A DNA stretch of 5,963 bases from Patescibacteria group bacterium. GTDB taxonomy: Bacteria > Patescibacteriota > Saccharimonadia > Saccharimonadales > CAIOMD01. The notes under the pieces were generated by a model, which did not search any database, was not told where the DNA came from, and saw nothing but the letters and a program-made list of their open reading frames with translations. Below, piece after piece: positions 1-5,815 of this stretch; the stretch's first letter is position 1, and each line of letters opens with the position of its first letter. A program made the position numbers and the translations under genes. The stretch lies in NCBI GenBank assembly GCA_030917025.1, contig JAUPVN010000095.1:1-5963 (forward strand), given 5' to 3'.

Positions 1-402
1 ACTAATATTTATAGCGATTATGCTCATACCCCAGAAGAGATTAGTGCAACTATACAGCTAGCTAAAGAATTATCTAATAATATTTTAGTTATTTACGAAC
101 CGCTAACCAACCGTAGACAACACCATATGAAATTACAATATAAAAATACCTTTAATGGAATAAACCAGCTACTTTGGTTACCTAGTTATCTAGCAAGAGA
201 AGATAATAAACAACCTATATTAAGCCCACAGCAATTAATTGAAAAATTAAATAACCCTAACATTGCTAAACCAGCAATAAAAAATACAGCCCTTTATAAA
301 ACTATTAAAAACCATGCACAAAAAAATGGTATGGTTTTATTACTTGCCGGGGGTGGTGTCGGTAGTTTAGATGAATGGGCAAGAAAAATGTTTGCTAATT
401 AA
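1..402 (+). CDS. murC: MurC-type Mur ligase (UDP-N-acetylmuramate--L-alanine ligase), C-terminal part; 5' end outside window
   Basis: Cytoplasmic ATP-dependent amino-acid ligase of peptidoglycan precursor synthesis. MurC adds L-Ala to UDP-MurNAc. The reading frame is open from base 1 to TAA at 400-402, leaving 133 visible residues; the ATG at 127 is internal, not a start. The fragment corresponds to the Mur-ligase C-terminal domain. Visible residues 4-14 (YSDYAHTPEEI) match the DDYxHHPTEI motif that opens this domain in MurC. Residues 30-40 (VIYEPLTNRRQ) match the VVFQPHxYxRT strand, residues 61-68 (PSYLARED) match the DIYpArE segment, and GMVLLLAGGGVG near the end matches GDVVLTxGAG. About 130 residues after the motif fits MurC or Mpl better than MurE, although DYAHTP itself is more MurE-like. 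The N-terminal and central ATP-binding domains lie outside the window. It converges on the minus-strand gene ending at 405 with a 2-bp gap. Confidence 0.72.
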   Translation, partial: TNIYSDYAHTPEEISATIQLAKELSNNILVIYEPLTNRRQHHMKLQYKNTFNGINQLLWLPSYLAREDNKQPILSPQQLIEKLNNPNIAKPAIKNTALYKTIKNHAQKNGMVLLLAGGGVGSLDEWARKMFAN

Positions 403-404
403 TT

Positions 405-734
405 TTACAATCCCAACTGAGTGGGGTCTACAAGCTCTAAAGAAAAATCTTCTTGATCATTAAATTGTTTTATACGAGGCTGAATAGAATTTGCATGATT
501 TTGTAAGTCTGTTGACTGAACAGGGCTTTTTGTATCATAACCTTGCAAATCATCCTCTGCTAATTTTTGATTAGCAGATCTAATTTGTATAACTGTATCA
601 TATGCACTAGATTTAAAAAATATATATAAAGATATAAATACCATAACCAACGATATAGTAATAGTAACTACAATAAGCCAACCTAAGTTTGTAGTTTTTT
701 CATTGTTTTTTATATTTAAAAAACTTAAAGACAT
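405..734 (-). CDS. Small single-pass membrane protein, family not recognised (109 aa)
   Basis: I do not recognise this family. A short polar N-terminus (residues 1-16) precedes one strongly hydrophobic helix at about residues 17-40 (rich in I, V, L and F). A hydrophilic, partly acidic tail of about 69 residues follows, with no cysteine and no obvious repeat or motif. The tail probably faces outside, but the positive-inside rule is ambiguous here because there are few charges on either side. The start codon ATG (732-734) shares its A with the TAA stop of the upstream gene (TAATG). There is no clear Shine-Dalgarno sequence, so translation is probably coupled to the upstream gene and the two proteins may act together, for example as an envelope complex. 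The stop codon (TAA) lies 2 bp from the stop of the converging Mur-ligase gene. That it is a real gene is supported by the operon overlap and the clean helix; its function is unknown. Confidence 0.7.
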   Translation of the reverse strand: MSLSFLNIKNNEKTTNLGWLIVVTITISLVMVFISLYIFFKSSAYDTVIQIRSANQKLAEDDLQGYDTKSPVQSTDLQNHANSIQPRIKQFNDQEDFSLELVDPTQLGL

Positions 735-1288
735 TATATTCTTAATCTTTCAGATAATGGATAAAAGGTTGTTTTTGGAGAATCATATAGTATTACAAAC
801 ACCGCATTAGCAGCTTCTTTTAATTTTTGCTGTTGTTTATAAATTTCTGATATACCAGCCAAAAAAAATCCCGGGTTTTCTGCGCAATTGATTGACCTTA
901 GATCTGATATTAAAATGTCATAGTTTTTTTGGCTATCCTGAAAAGCCTCTAGCGCTACTTGTTGTTTGCCTATAAGCAAATCTAACTCTGAAGCATCTGC
1001 TCCCTGTTTTGCCAAACGAAGTTCAAGAGCCTTCATTTCTTTTTGTAAGTCTCCGTACACACTTATTCTTTTTTGTACAAATAAATTATTTTGCCTTTGC
1101 AAAACTAATAATTTCTTCTGCGATTCAGGACAGCGGATACTTACATCTGCTAACTTTTCGGGCGTATATGTGGTTTGTTGCTGATTATAAAGCGTTTGTA
1201 AACGCTCTAGGGGTGATATTTTTTGCTGGGCAATAGCAGGAGTAGCTATAACCAACAGTAATAAAACTAATAACATTACATACTTCAT
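734..1288 (-). CDS. Exported coiled-coil protein with two cysteines, function unknown (184 aa)
   Basis: I do not recognise this family. Residues 1-20 form a classical Sec signal peptide: K2, a hydrophobic core of L, V and I (residues 4-15) and an ATPAIA-QQ type I cleavage site after residue 20. There is no lipobox cysteine. The mature part is mostly predicted helix, rich in Q, K, L and E, with heptad-like stretches at about residues 55-130 suggesting a coiled coil. The only cysteines are C53 and C135, which flank that helical stretch and could form a disulfide outside the membrane. A second mildly hydrophobic patch (about residues 155-168) looks too short and mixed for a membrane helix. The gene follows the large bitopic protein gene by 74 bp and overlaps the next small membrane-protein gene by 1 bp, so the trio may be an envelope module. 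The ATG is preceded by no Shine-Dalgarno sequence; an extended -10 lies just upstream. Confidence 0.78.
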   Translation of the reverse strand: MKYVMLLVLLLLVIATPAIAQQKISPLERLQTLYNQQQTTYTPEKLADVSIRCPESQKKLLVLQRQNNLFVQKRISVYGDLQKEMKALELRLAKQGADASELDLLIGKQQVALEAFQDSQKNYDILISDLRSINCAENPGFFLAGISEIYKQQQKLKEAANAVFVILYDSPKTTFYPLSERLRI

Positions 1289-1298
1289 ATCACTTAAA

Positions 1299-1307
1299 AT
1301 TATAACA
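1299..1307 (-). promoter_or_regulatory. Extended -10 promoter of the 184-aa / 109-aa gene pair
   Basis: The minus strand reads TGTTATAAT, ending 10 nt before the ATG at 1288. Transcription would start about 3-4 nt before the start codon, giving an almost leaderless mRNA. There is no AGGAGG-like sequence; AAGTG is the closest and is weak. No good -35 is present at 17-bp spacing. Confidence 0.6.
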
Positions 1308-1310
1308 TTA

Positions 1311-1336
1311 TTAACTAACTAGAGCGTAGGAGTTAA
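1311..1336. repeat. Imperfect inverted repeat upstream of the 184-aa gene promoter
   Basis: TTAACT (1311-1316) and AGTTAA (1331-1336) are reverse complements, with an inner CTA/TAG pairing (1319-1321 and 1327-1329). The repeat sits where a -35 region would lie. It could be a regulator site or the remains of a weak terminator for the 632-aa gene, but it lacks a T-tract and the stem is short. Confidence 0.25.
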
Positions 1337-1362
1337 AATATATTTTTATAATTTACGTATTT

Positions 1363-3261
1363 TTATCTAAAATCTCCATTACCGGTATTGGTAACATCCC
1401 CAACTTTTAGAGATTTTTTAACCTGAGTATCTACTACATAATTGGCAGATTCTTGTGGTGTGTTTACGGAATACAGAATAACTGTTGGCGTTATCCATCT
1501 TAATGGCATTGTTTGCAAACCACTTTGCCTTACTATCTCTTGAGCAGGCTTATCTTGCGTTGATAAATCATTAAGTAATATTGTTCCCTTACCGTCTCTA
1601 ACGTCAACATATACCATATTTTGCGCATAAGGGTTTATAATAAACTGGTAATCTTTTACTAATGGGGGCCTACCCTCTAAATTCTTAACATCGTTATTAG
1701 GAATATTAACCTGATACCATTTGTCTTCTTGCGCATTTACAATAAGTTGAGATTGATTAATACGATTAACGCTCCAAATTGGTTTATCTATTAATACTTT
1801 TTGGCGAGAGCCATCTATAGCTATTACACTTAAGCCCGCTCCAGTTTGTGCTTGGTCTAATGCTGAAGTTACATAATACACGTTATTATCTGCAATTTTA
1901 ACATCTCCAAAGTAGGCTGACTTAGCCAATTCTTTAACTTGGCCCGTGGCGCTATTAAAAGCTACAAGCTTTTGTTGATCTGTGGGATTATCAACCGTAG
2001 CTCCATTGCCAAGAACATACACTATACTATCGCCCACCCAACCAACAATTCTTATATTATTAGATGAACTATCACTTATCTGCTCAACCTGCTTACTATT
2101 TGCATCAATTAAATACAGTGCGCTTAAAATTGCACCTTTACTATCTCTTTTACCATCTCTAGATGAAGAAAGTATGGCAATATCTTTAGAAGGGTGAGCT
2201 AAAAGCTGCGTAGAATCTTGTTCGTTCCCGGTGCCTGCTAGTAGTACCAATTCTTCTGTATTGTCAATGTACCTGCTATAAACAGATATTTTACCAGATC
2301 TATTAGACAAAAATATATCTTTTTTAGAAGGAACCAGTTGCACCTGTTGAGACTCTTCACTATTTGCAGGTATAGTTACGGACTTTGAAAGATACATATC
2401 TGCAGAAACAGTTGCAACAATATCATTATCTGTTGGTTCTATAGTTAGCTCTGCTTCGCCCTTTTCATTTGTAACGGCCTCACTTTCCCCATCTGATACA
2501 GTAGCTTTTGCCAAAGGTGAACCAGTTAACCAATCTTGTACAGTAAATCTAAATTTTGTGCCAGTAGGGGTAATCTCAAAAGGACTACCAAATGGGTTGC
2601 TTCCCCAGCCAACCGTTACAGGTATGGTTTCGGTAGCAAATGATCTTTTTGCTAATAGCATATCTGTGGTCCCCAACAATAAATTATTAAAAGATGCATT
2701 ACCCTGCTCATTGGTTAGTACTTTTTGCCCCTGCACAGTAGTCTCTACATTTTTAACTGGGCGCCCAGATTTAGCATCAATTACCTGAACAGTCATGCTA
2801 GATCTTACTCCTATTTTATTTAAAATAAAGTACCTAGTAGTTGGTATTATAAAAACTGCAGCCAACCCACCAACTACAACCAAAATAGTTAGCCATCTAG
2901 CTAATTTGTTATGCCACCAAGCGCCAAAGAAACGCTTAAGACCCTTTGGTTTTTTAGGTGGTGCAGAAAACTGGGCTACTTTTTCATCATGAGCCTTAAT
3001 AACAATATCACTCTCATCTTTAATAATGTCTTCTACAATTTTATCGGTTTCTTTATCATCTTGAGAAACTTTAATATTGTTACTGTCTTCTTTAACAGTT
3101 GGATCTTCTGGCTTACTTAAAATACCATTATCATCTATTTCTATTTGCCCACTTTTATTAACAATTGGGTCATCCATAAATTGCTCTACCTGATTTTGAA
3201 TATCTATATTTGTTGGTTCACTTGGGGTTAATTGTTCATCTTTTGAATCATTTTTATCCAT
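1363..3261 (-). CDS. Large bitopic envelope protein: acidic cytoplasmic N-terminus, TM helix, two Ig-like modules, propeller-like C-terminus (632 aa)
   Basis: The family is not identified, but the architecture is readable. Residues 1-95 are hydrophilic, acidic and low complexity (many D, E, N, K), likely disordered. A basic, aromatic patch at 103-122 (KKPKGLKRFFGAWWHNKLARW) precedes one membrane helix at about 123-147, giving an N-in, C-out orientation. Residues 155-209 and 236-298 resemble carboxypeptidase-regulatory-like beta-sandwiches: VQVIDAKSGRPVKNVETTV then TNEQGNASF, and FTVQDWLTGSPLAKATVSD then TNEKGEAEL. These are the typical 'variation-in-form, then N-E-x-G-x-A' pattern. From about 312 to 632 there are repeated short beta strands separated by D/N/G turns, such as LYLIDANSKQVEQI, LVAFNSATGQVKEL and LSVIAIDGSRQKVLI, which suggests a TolB/WD40-like propeller. 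There is no cysteine, protease motif or sortase signal. An in-frame TAA at 3271-3273 leaves the ATG at 3261 as the only sensible start; there is no Shine-Dalgarno sequence. A surface adhesion or scaffold role is inference. Confidence 0.82.
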   Translation of the reverse strand: MDKNDSKDEQLTPSEPTNIDIQNQVEQFMDDPIVNKSGQIEIDDNGILSKPEDPTVKEDSNNIKVSQDDKETDKIVEDIIKDESDIVIKAHDEKVAQFSAPPKKPKGLKRFFGAWWHNKLARWLTILVVVGGLAAVFIIPTTRYFILNKIGVRSSMTVQVIDAKSGRPVKNVETTVQGQKVLTNEQGNASFNNLLLGTTDMLLAKRSFATETIPVTVGWGSNPFGSPFEITPTGTKFRFTVQDWLTGSPLAKATVSDGESEAVTNEKGEAELTIEPTDNDIVATVSADMYLSKSVTIPANSEESQQVQLVPSKKDIFLSNRSGKISVYSRYIDNTEELVLLAGTGNEQDSTQLLAHPSKDIAILSSSRDGKRDSKGAILSALYLIDANSKQVEQISDSSSNNIRIVGWVGDSIVYVLGNGATVDNPTDQQKLVAFNSATGQVKELAKSAYFGDVKIADNNVYYVTSALDQAQTGAGLSVIAIDGSRQKVLIDKPIWSVNRINQSQLIVNAQEDKWYQVNIPNNDVKNLEGRPPLVKDYQFIINPYAQNMVYVDVRDGKGTILLNDLSTQDKPAQEIVRQSGLQTMPLRWITPTVILYSVNTPQESANYVVDTQVKKSLKVGDVTNTGNGDFR

Positions 3262-3279
3262 AATGCTATTTTAGCATTA
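3261..3279. promoter_or_regulatory. Perfect 8-bp dyad over the -10 box and start codon of the 632-aa protein gene (operator candidate)
   Basis: The arms TAATGCTA (3261-3268) and TAGCATTA (3272-3279) are exact reverse complements separated by 3 nt. The dyad includes the first base of the ATG and covers the putative extended -10 at 3268-3276. As a DNA site it is ideally placed for a repressor. If transcribed it would form a hairpin hiding the start codon. Confidence 0.5.
3268..3276 (-). promoter_or_regulatory. Extended -10 promoter of the 632-aa protein gene, leaderless spacing
   Basis: The minus strand reads TGCTAAAAT, identical to the proximal aspS candidate. Six bases separate it from the ATG at 3261, so the seventh base after the -10, the usual start point, is the A of the ATG. 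No Shine-Dalgarno sequence exists upstream, consistent with a leaderless message. Confidence 0.5.
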
Positions 3280-3309
3280 GAACAATAAAACAACTAAAAA
3301 AGTATAGTT

Positions 3310-4617
3310 TTAAGGTGTTAACCTATTGATATCTCGGGGGAATAAAATTGCTTCTTTAATATTGTTTAAGCCAATAATTTTTTCTACAAATCTATCAACG
3401 CCAAAACCAAAACCTCCGTGGGGTGGTAGGCCATATTTAAAAGCAGATAAATAATAAGAAAAACCAGGATCGTCTGGGTCTACACCTGCAAACCTCATCT
3501 GTTCTAACAATATTTCATATCTATGCTCACGCTGTGGCACTGTTGATATTTCTATTCCTCTAAATAATAAATCTGCAGACTTAGCCGTGTCATTTGTATC
3601 TTTCATATGATAAAACTTCATTTTACTCTGGGGCAAACCAGTTGCAAAAACAGCTTCACAACCATCTTTTTTCTTAGAGTATTCGCAAATCCATCTTTCT
3701 TCATCTGGCGTTAAGTCTATTTCATTTGAAACGTCAATTTTAGTATTTTTAGAATAAAGTTCATGTATTTCTGCAATAGAATATCTGGGGAATTTATCAT
3801 TTAACTTAAGCTCTGGTGCATTTAAACTTTTTAGCTCTGCACTACAATCTTTATATACTTTATTTAAAGTATTACGTACCAAATTCTCAACCATATCCAA
3901 AACATCATCGTAACCATTTATAAATCCCATCTCTACGTCTAGCATTGTAACTTCAGATACGTGTCTTGTTGTTGCAGATAGCTCGGCTCTAAATGTTGGA
4001 GCAATCTCAAATACTCTCTCAAAAACACCAACCATTATTTGCTTATAAAGTTGCGGGCTTTGTGCAAGTGTAGCCTCTTTGCTAAAATAATCAAATTTAA
4101 ATACTTCTGCACCACCCTCTGCAGCACCAGCAACAATTTTTGGTGTATTTATCTCTGTAAAATCGTTATCATAAAGAAATCCACGAATATACTTTAGTAA
4201 ATTTGCCCTTATTTTAAAGATTTTTGTTTCTTGCAAATTTCTTAACCCAATGGCTCTATATTCAAAAAGTGTGTCTAAGTTTTCTGGTTTATGGCTTAGG
4301 GGCTTATCAATTTCTACCGGTGGCTCTATATCAACAGGAACAATAACATCTAATTCAACATCATGTAGTTCAGCACCGTTTGGGGCTCTCTCGTCTTTAA
4401 CTACTACACCCTTAACACTTAAAACCGTACCAATCTGTAGCCCACGCAATTTTTCTAACTCTTTTTTATCTTCTACAAGTACCTGCACAATACCAGAGCG
4501 ATCTCTTAAGGTAATAAAATTTAAACCACCTAATAATCTTTTTTTATGCAACCAGCCACTAATTTTTACCTTTTTATCTGAGTGTAAAATTATATCTTTA
4601 TTTAAAGTTCGCTCCAC
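3310..4617 (-). CDS. aspS: Aspartyl-tRNA synthetase, archaeal-type short form, probably non-discriminating (435 aa)
   Basis: Cytoplasmic class IIb synthetase that attaches Asp to tRNA-Asp and, if non-discriminating, also to tRNA-Asn for amidation by GatCAB. The N-terminal OB-fold anticodon domain covers about residues 15-95 (KISGWLHKKRLLGG, FITLRDRSGIVQV). The catalytic domain follows: motif 1 near 143-159, QSPQLYKQ at 186-193, motif 2 at 209-219 (FRAE, then TTRH), QREHRYE, and motif 3 at 402-409 (GFGFGVDR), ending in PRDINRLTP. At 435 residues it lacks the GAD insertion and extension of the roughly 590-residue bacterial AspRS and matches the archaeal/eukaryotic-like AspS2 length. H24 and P79 occupy, by my alignment from memory, the two positions that are Trp and Lys in discriminating archaeal enzymes. 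The start is GTG at 4617: an AGGAGG lies 5 nt upstream and an in-frame TAG at 4627-4629 excludes longer forms. Identification is firm; the tRNA-Asn activity is inferred. Confidence 0.97.
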   Translation of the reverse strand: MERTLNKDIILHSDKKVKISGWLHKKRLLGGLNFITLRDRSGIVQVLVEDKKELEKLRGLQIGTVLSVKGVVVKDERAPNGAELHDVELDVIVPVDIEPPVEIDKPLSHKPENLDTLFEYRAIGLRNLQETKIFKIRANLLKYIRGFLYDNDFTEINTPKIVAGAAEGGAEVFKFDYFSKEATLAQSPQLYKQIMVGVFERVFEIAPTFRAELSATTRHVSEVTMLDVEMGFINGYDDVLDMVENLVRNTLNKVYKDCSAELKSLNAPELKLNDKFPRYSIAEIHELYSKNTKIDVSNEIDLTPDEERWICEYSKKKDGCEAVFATGLPQSKMKFYHMKDTNDTAKSADLLFRGIEISTVPQREHRYEILLEQMRFAGVDPDDPGFSYYLSAFKYGLPPHGGFGFGVDRFVEKIIGLNNIKEAILFPRDINRLTP

Positions 4618-4622
4618 TTGAT

Positions 4623-4628
4623 CCTCCT
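4623..4628 (-). promoter_or_regulatory. Ribosome binding site of aspS, deciding a GTG start
   Basis: AGGAGG on the minus strand lies 5 nt before the GTG at 4617. It is the strongest Shine-Dalgarno match in the window. The frame is closed by TAG at 4627-4629, which overlaps this site, so GTG is the only start compatible with it. Confidence 0.85.
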
Positions 4629-4650
4629 AATTACTAATAGCCAAAAATAT

Positions 4651-4659
4651 ATTTTAGCA
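4651..4659 (-). promoter_or_regulatory. Proximal extended -10 promoter candidate of aspS
   Basis: The minus strand reads TGCTAAAAT (TGn plus TAAAAT, one mismatch to TATAAT). It would start transcription near 4644 and leave a leader of about 27 nt that still contains the AGGAGG. It may be a second tandem promoter or a chance match in AT-rich DNA. Confidence 0.4.
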
Positions 4660-4687
4660 AACATGCCTATATATAAAACTAGTTAGT

Positions 4688-4696
4688 ATTATAACA
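4688..4696 (-). promoter_or_regulatory. Distal extended -10 promoter of aspS
   Basis: The minus strand reads TGTTATAAT, the same nine bases found before the DsbA-like gene and before the 184-aa gene. It begins 2 nt after the stop codon of the CBS gene, so a -35 region, if used, would lie inside that gene. Transcription would start near 4681, giving a leader of about 64 nt before the GTG at 4617. Confidence 0.6.
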
Positions 4697-4698
4697 GA

Positions 4699-5727
4699 TT
4701 AGATACTTTTTGAGGCGTGGGCTTTATATTTTGCGGCCGCTTTTTTACGTGCGATTGCTCGCAAATCTTCTTCTTTGTCATCTTCATCTTTAATGGGGTG
4801 ACCAATTATTTGCTCAATGACATCTTCTATTGTTAAAACACCAACAATATCTTCAAAATCATTAACAACCATAAACAAATGATGCCGAGATTTTATAAAA
4901 CCGTGTAATGCTATATCTAGTGGTTGTTTCTCGTTAATATAAAACACATCTTCTCTCATAATTATTTGCGCCTGCTTGGGCTTTTTTAGCCTTACGGCAT
5001 CCCGTAAATACAAAGTACCAATTATATTCTGATTATTCTTTTGGTAAACCGGAAATCTAGAATGTCCACTATCGTGTAGCTCTCCTATGACAACTGGTGT
5101 AAGCTCCTCTTCTGCATCTATAAAATGAACCATATTTAATGGTGTCATATGATCTCCAACCGCTTTTTCGCCAAATAACAAGGCATTCTCTGCTATTTTT
5201 AGCTCGTGTTTACTAATTTTATCAAATTCTTCTGCATTATGGTGTAGTATCTCTAGCAACTCATCTTTACTTTGTATTAACATAAATGGTTCTGGCTGTA
5301 TCCAACGCCCAACCCACTTTTCTAGGCTGCGCATTACTGGATTAGTTTTGCGTAGTATAAATTCTATTACTGGGCTAGCAAGGGCAGCCATGTGCAGGCT
5401 TGGCTTTGGGCGCTTAGACCAAGGCAAAATAGCATGCAAAATAACAATTAACGGTACATTAATTAAAATAGCAAACCAACTGCCTACAACGCCTTTTAAA
5501 AGTAAAATTATACAGGTTGTTAAAAAACCTAATATGGCCCACATAAAAATCCAAAGTTGCATACCATATGCTCTAACTGGGTAAACCTTAATAGCGTCTT
5601 TGTCCCCCGCACGAGCCTGTCTTTTTAGTTCACGCACGCTCATATATTCAAAGCTGCGTATAAGCAAAATGCCATACACTGTAATAATTACTAATATTAT
5701 AAGAGTTGCTATTTGTATTATTTCCAC
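4699..5727 (-). CDS. CNNM/CorC (DUF21-like) membrane protein with a CBS-domain pair, no C-terminal CorC domain (342 aa)
   Basis: Probable integral membrane protein of the CNNM/CorC/HlyC superfamily, whose members are linked to Mg2+ or other cation handling. Three hydrophobic helices lie at about residues 4-23, 57-78 and 83-101. The segment after helix 1 (FEYMSVRELKRQARAGDKDAIKVYP) resembles the DUF21 'SAAETALxSLxRxRLxxL' region. A linker with LKIAENALLFGEKAVGDHMTPLNMVHFID (about 176-204) and HDSGHSRFPVY (218-228), then IIGTLYLRDAV, is the typical CorC entry into CBS1 (about 189-245). CBS2 covers about 254-308 and ends VGVLTIEDVIEQIIGHPI. The protein then stops in a charged Lys/Ala-rich tail, without the CorC_HlyC domain that brings most relatives to about 430 residues. 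The start is GTG: an in-frame TAA at 5731-5733 lies two codons upstream and helix 1 needs this start. No Shine-Dalgarno sequence is present. The actual transported ion, if any, cannot be told from the sequence. Confidence 0.87.
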   Translation of the reverse strand: MEIIQIATLIILVIITVYGILLIRSFEYMSVRELKRQARAGDKDAIKVYPVRAYGMQLWIFMWAILGFLTTCIILLLKGVVGSWFAILINVPLIVILHAILPWSKRPKPSLHMAALASPVIEFILRKTNPVMRSLEKWVGRWIQPEPFMLIQSKDELLEILHHNAEEFDKISKHELKIAENALLFGEKAVGDHMTPLNMVHFIDAEEELTPVVIGELHDSGHSRFPVYQKNNQNIIGTLYLRDAVRLKKPKQAQIIMREDVFYINEKQPLDIALHGFIKSRHHLFMVVNDFEDIVGVLTIEDVIEQIIGHPIKDEDDKEEDLRAIARKKAAAKYKAHASKSI

Positions 5728-5735
5728 TATTTATT

Positions 5736-5741
5736 ATTATA
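5736..5741 (-). promoter_or_regulatory. -10 box (TATAAT) of the CBS-domain gene, leaderless-type spacing
   Basis: The minus strand reads TATAAT followed by 8 nt and then the GTG start at 5727. Transcription would begin about 0-3 nt before the GTG, so the mRNA is predicted to be leaderless, which agrees with the lack of any Shine-Dalgarno sequence. The box is not preceded by TG, and only a poor -35 match (TGTAAA, 5759-5764) is seen at 17-bp spacing. Confidence 0.5.
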
Positions 5742-5750
5742 GCTTAAGCT
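5741..5750. promoter_or_regulatory. 10-bp perfect palindrome in the divergent promoter region
   Basis: AGCTTAAGCT is a perfect palindrome. It abuts the minus-strand -10 box at 5736-5741 and lies upstream of the plus-strand -10 at 5787. It could be an operator for one or both divergent genes, but the arms are only 5 bp and chance is a real alternative. Confidence 0.25.
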
Positions 5751-5783
5751 TATACATTTTTACATACATTAGCATCTATAGTT

Positions 5784-5792
5784 TGTTATAAT
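5784..5792 (+). promoter_or_regulatory. Extended -10 promoter of the DsbA-like gene
   Basis: TGTTATAAT is a perfect extended -10 (TGn plus TATAAT). It would start transcription near 5799, giving a leader of about 30 nt that carries the Shine-Dalgarno sequence. No convincing TTGACA -35 is found at 16-18 bp spacing, as expected for an extended -10 promoter. Confidence 0.68.
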
Positions 5793-5815
5793 GTACTAAA
5801 TAATATAAATATTTT

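Noticed and set aside
412..425. Short GC-rich hairpin (CCCA / TGGG) just after the Mur-ligase stop codon
   Set aside because: The stem is only 4 bp, no T-tract follows on either strand, and it lies inside the coding end of the 109-aa gene. Not convincing as a terminator.
966..1236. Two overlapping plus-strand open frames (72 and 75 codons) inside the 184-aa gene
   Set aside because: They lie opposite a gene with a clear signal peptide and operon overlap, show no start signals and have cysteine/phenylalanine-rich composition typical of antisense frames.
3292..3309. Weak hairpin (AACTA / TAGTT on the minus strand) after the aspS stop codon
   Set aside because: It is a five-pair AT-rich stem with a T-rich loop and only an interrupted T-tract behind it. 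It may slow transcription but I would not call it a terminator.
4250..4621. Plus-strand open frame of 123 codons opposite the start of aspS
   Set aside because: It is a shadow of the well-supported aspS frame: low-complexity Ser/Thr/Leu composition, no recognisable motif and no ribosome binding site.
5600..5791. Plus-strand 63-codon frame with a hydrophobic stretch overlapping the start of the CBS gene
   Set aside because: The hydrophobicity mirrors the complementary strand of a membrane helix and AT-rich spacer. It has no Shine-Dalgarno sequence and would run across the divergent promoters.
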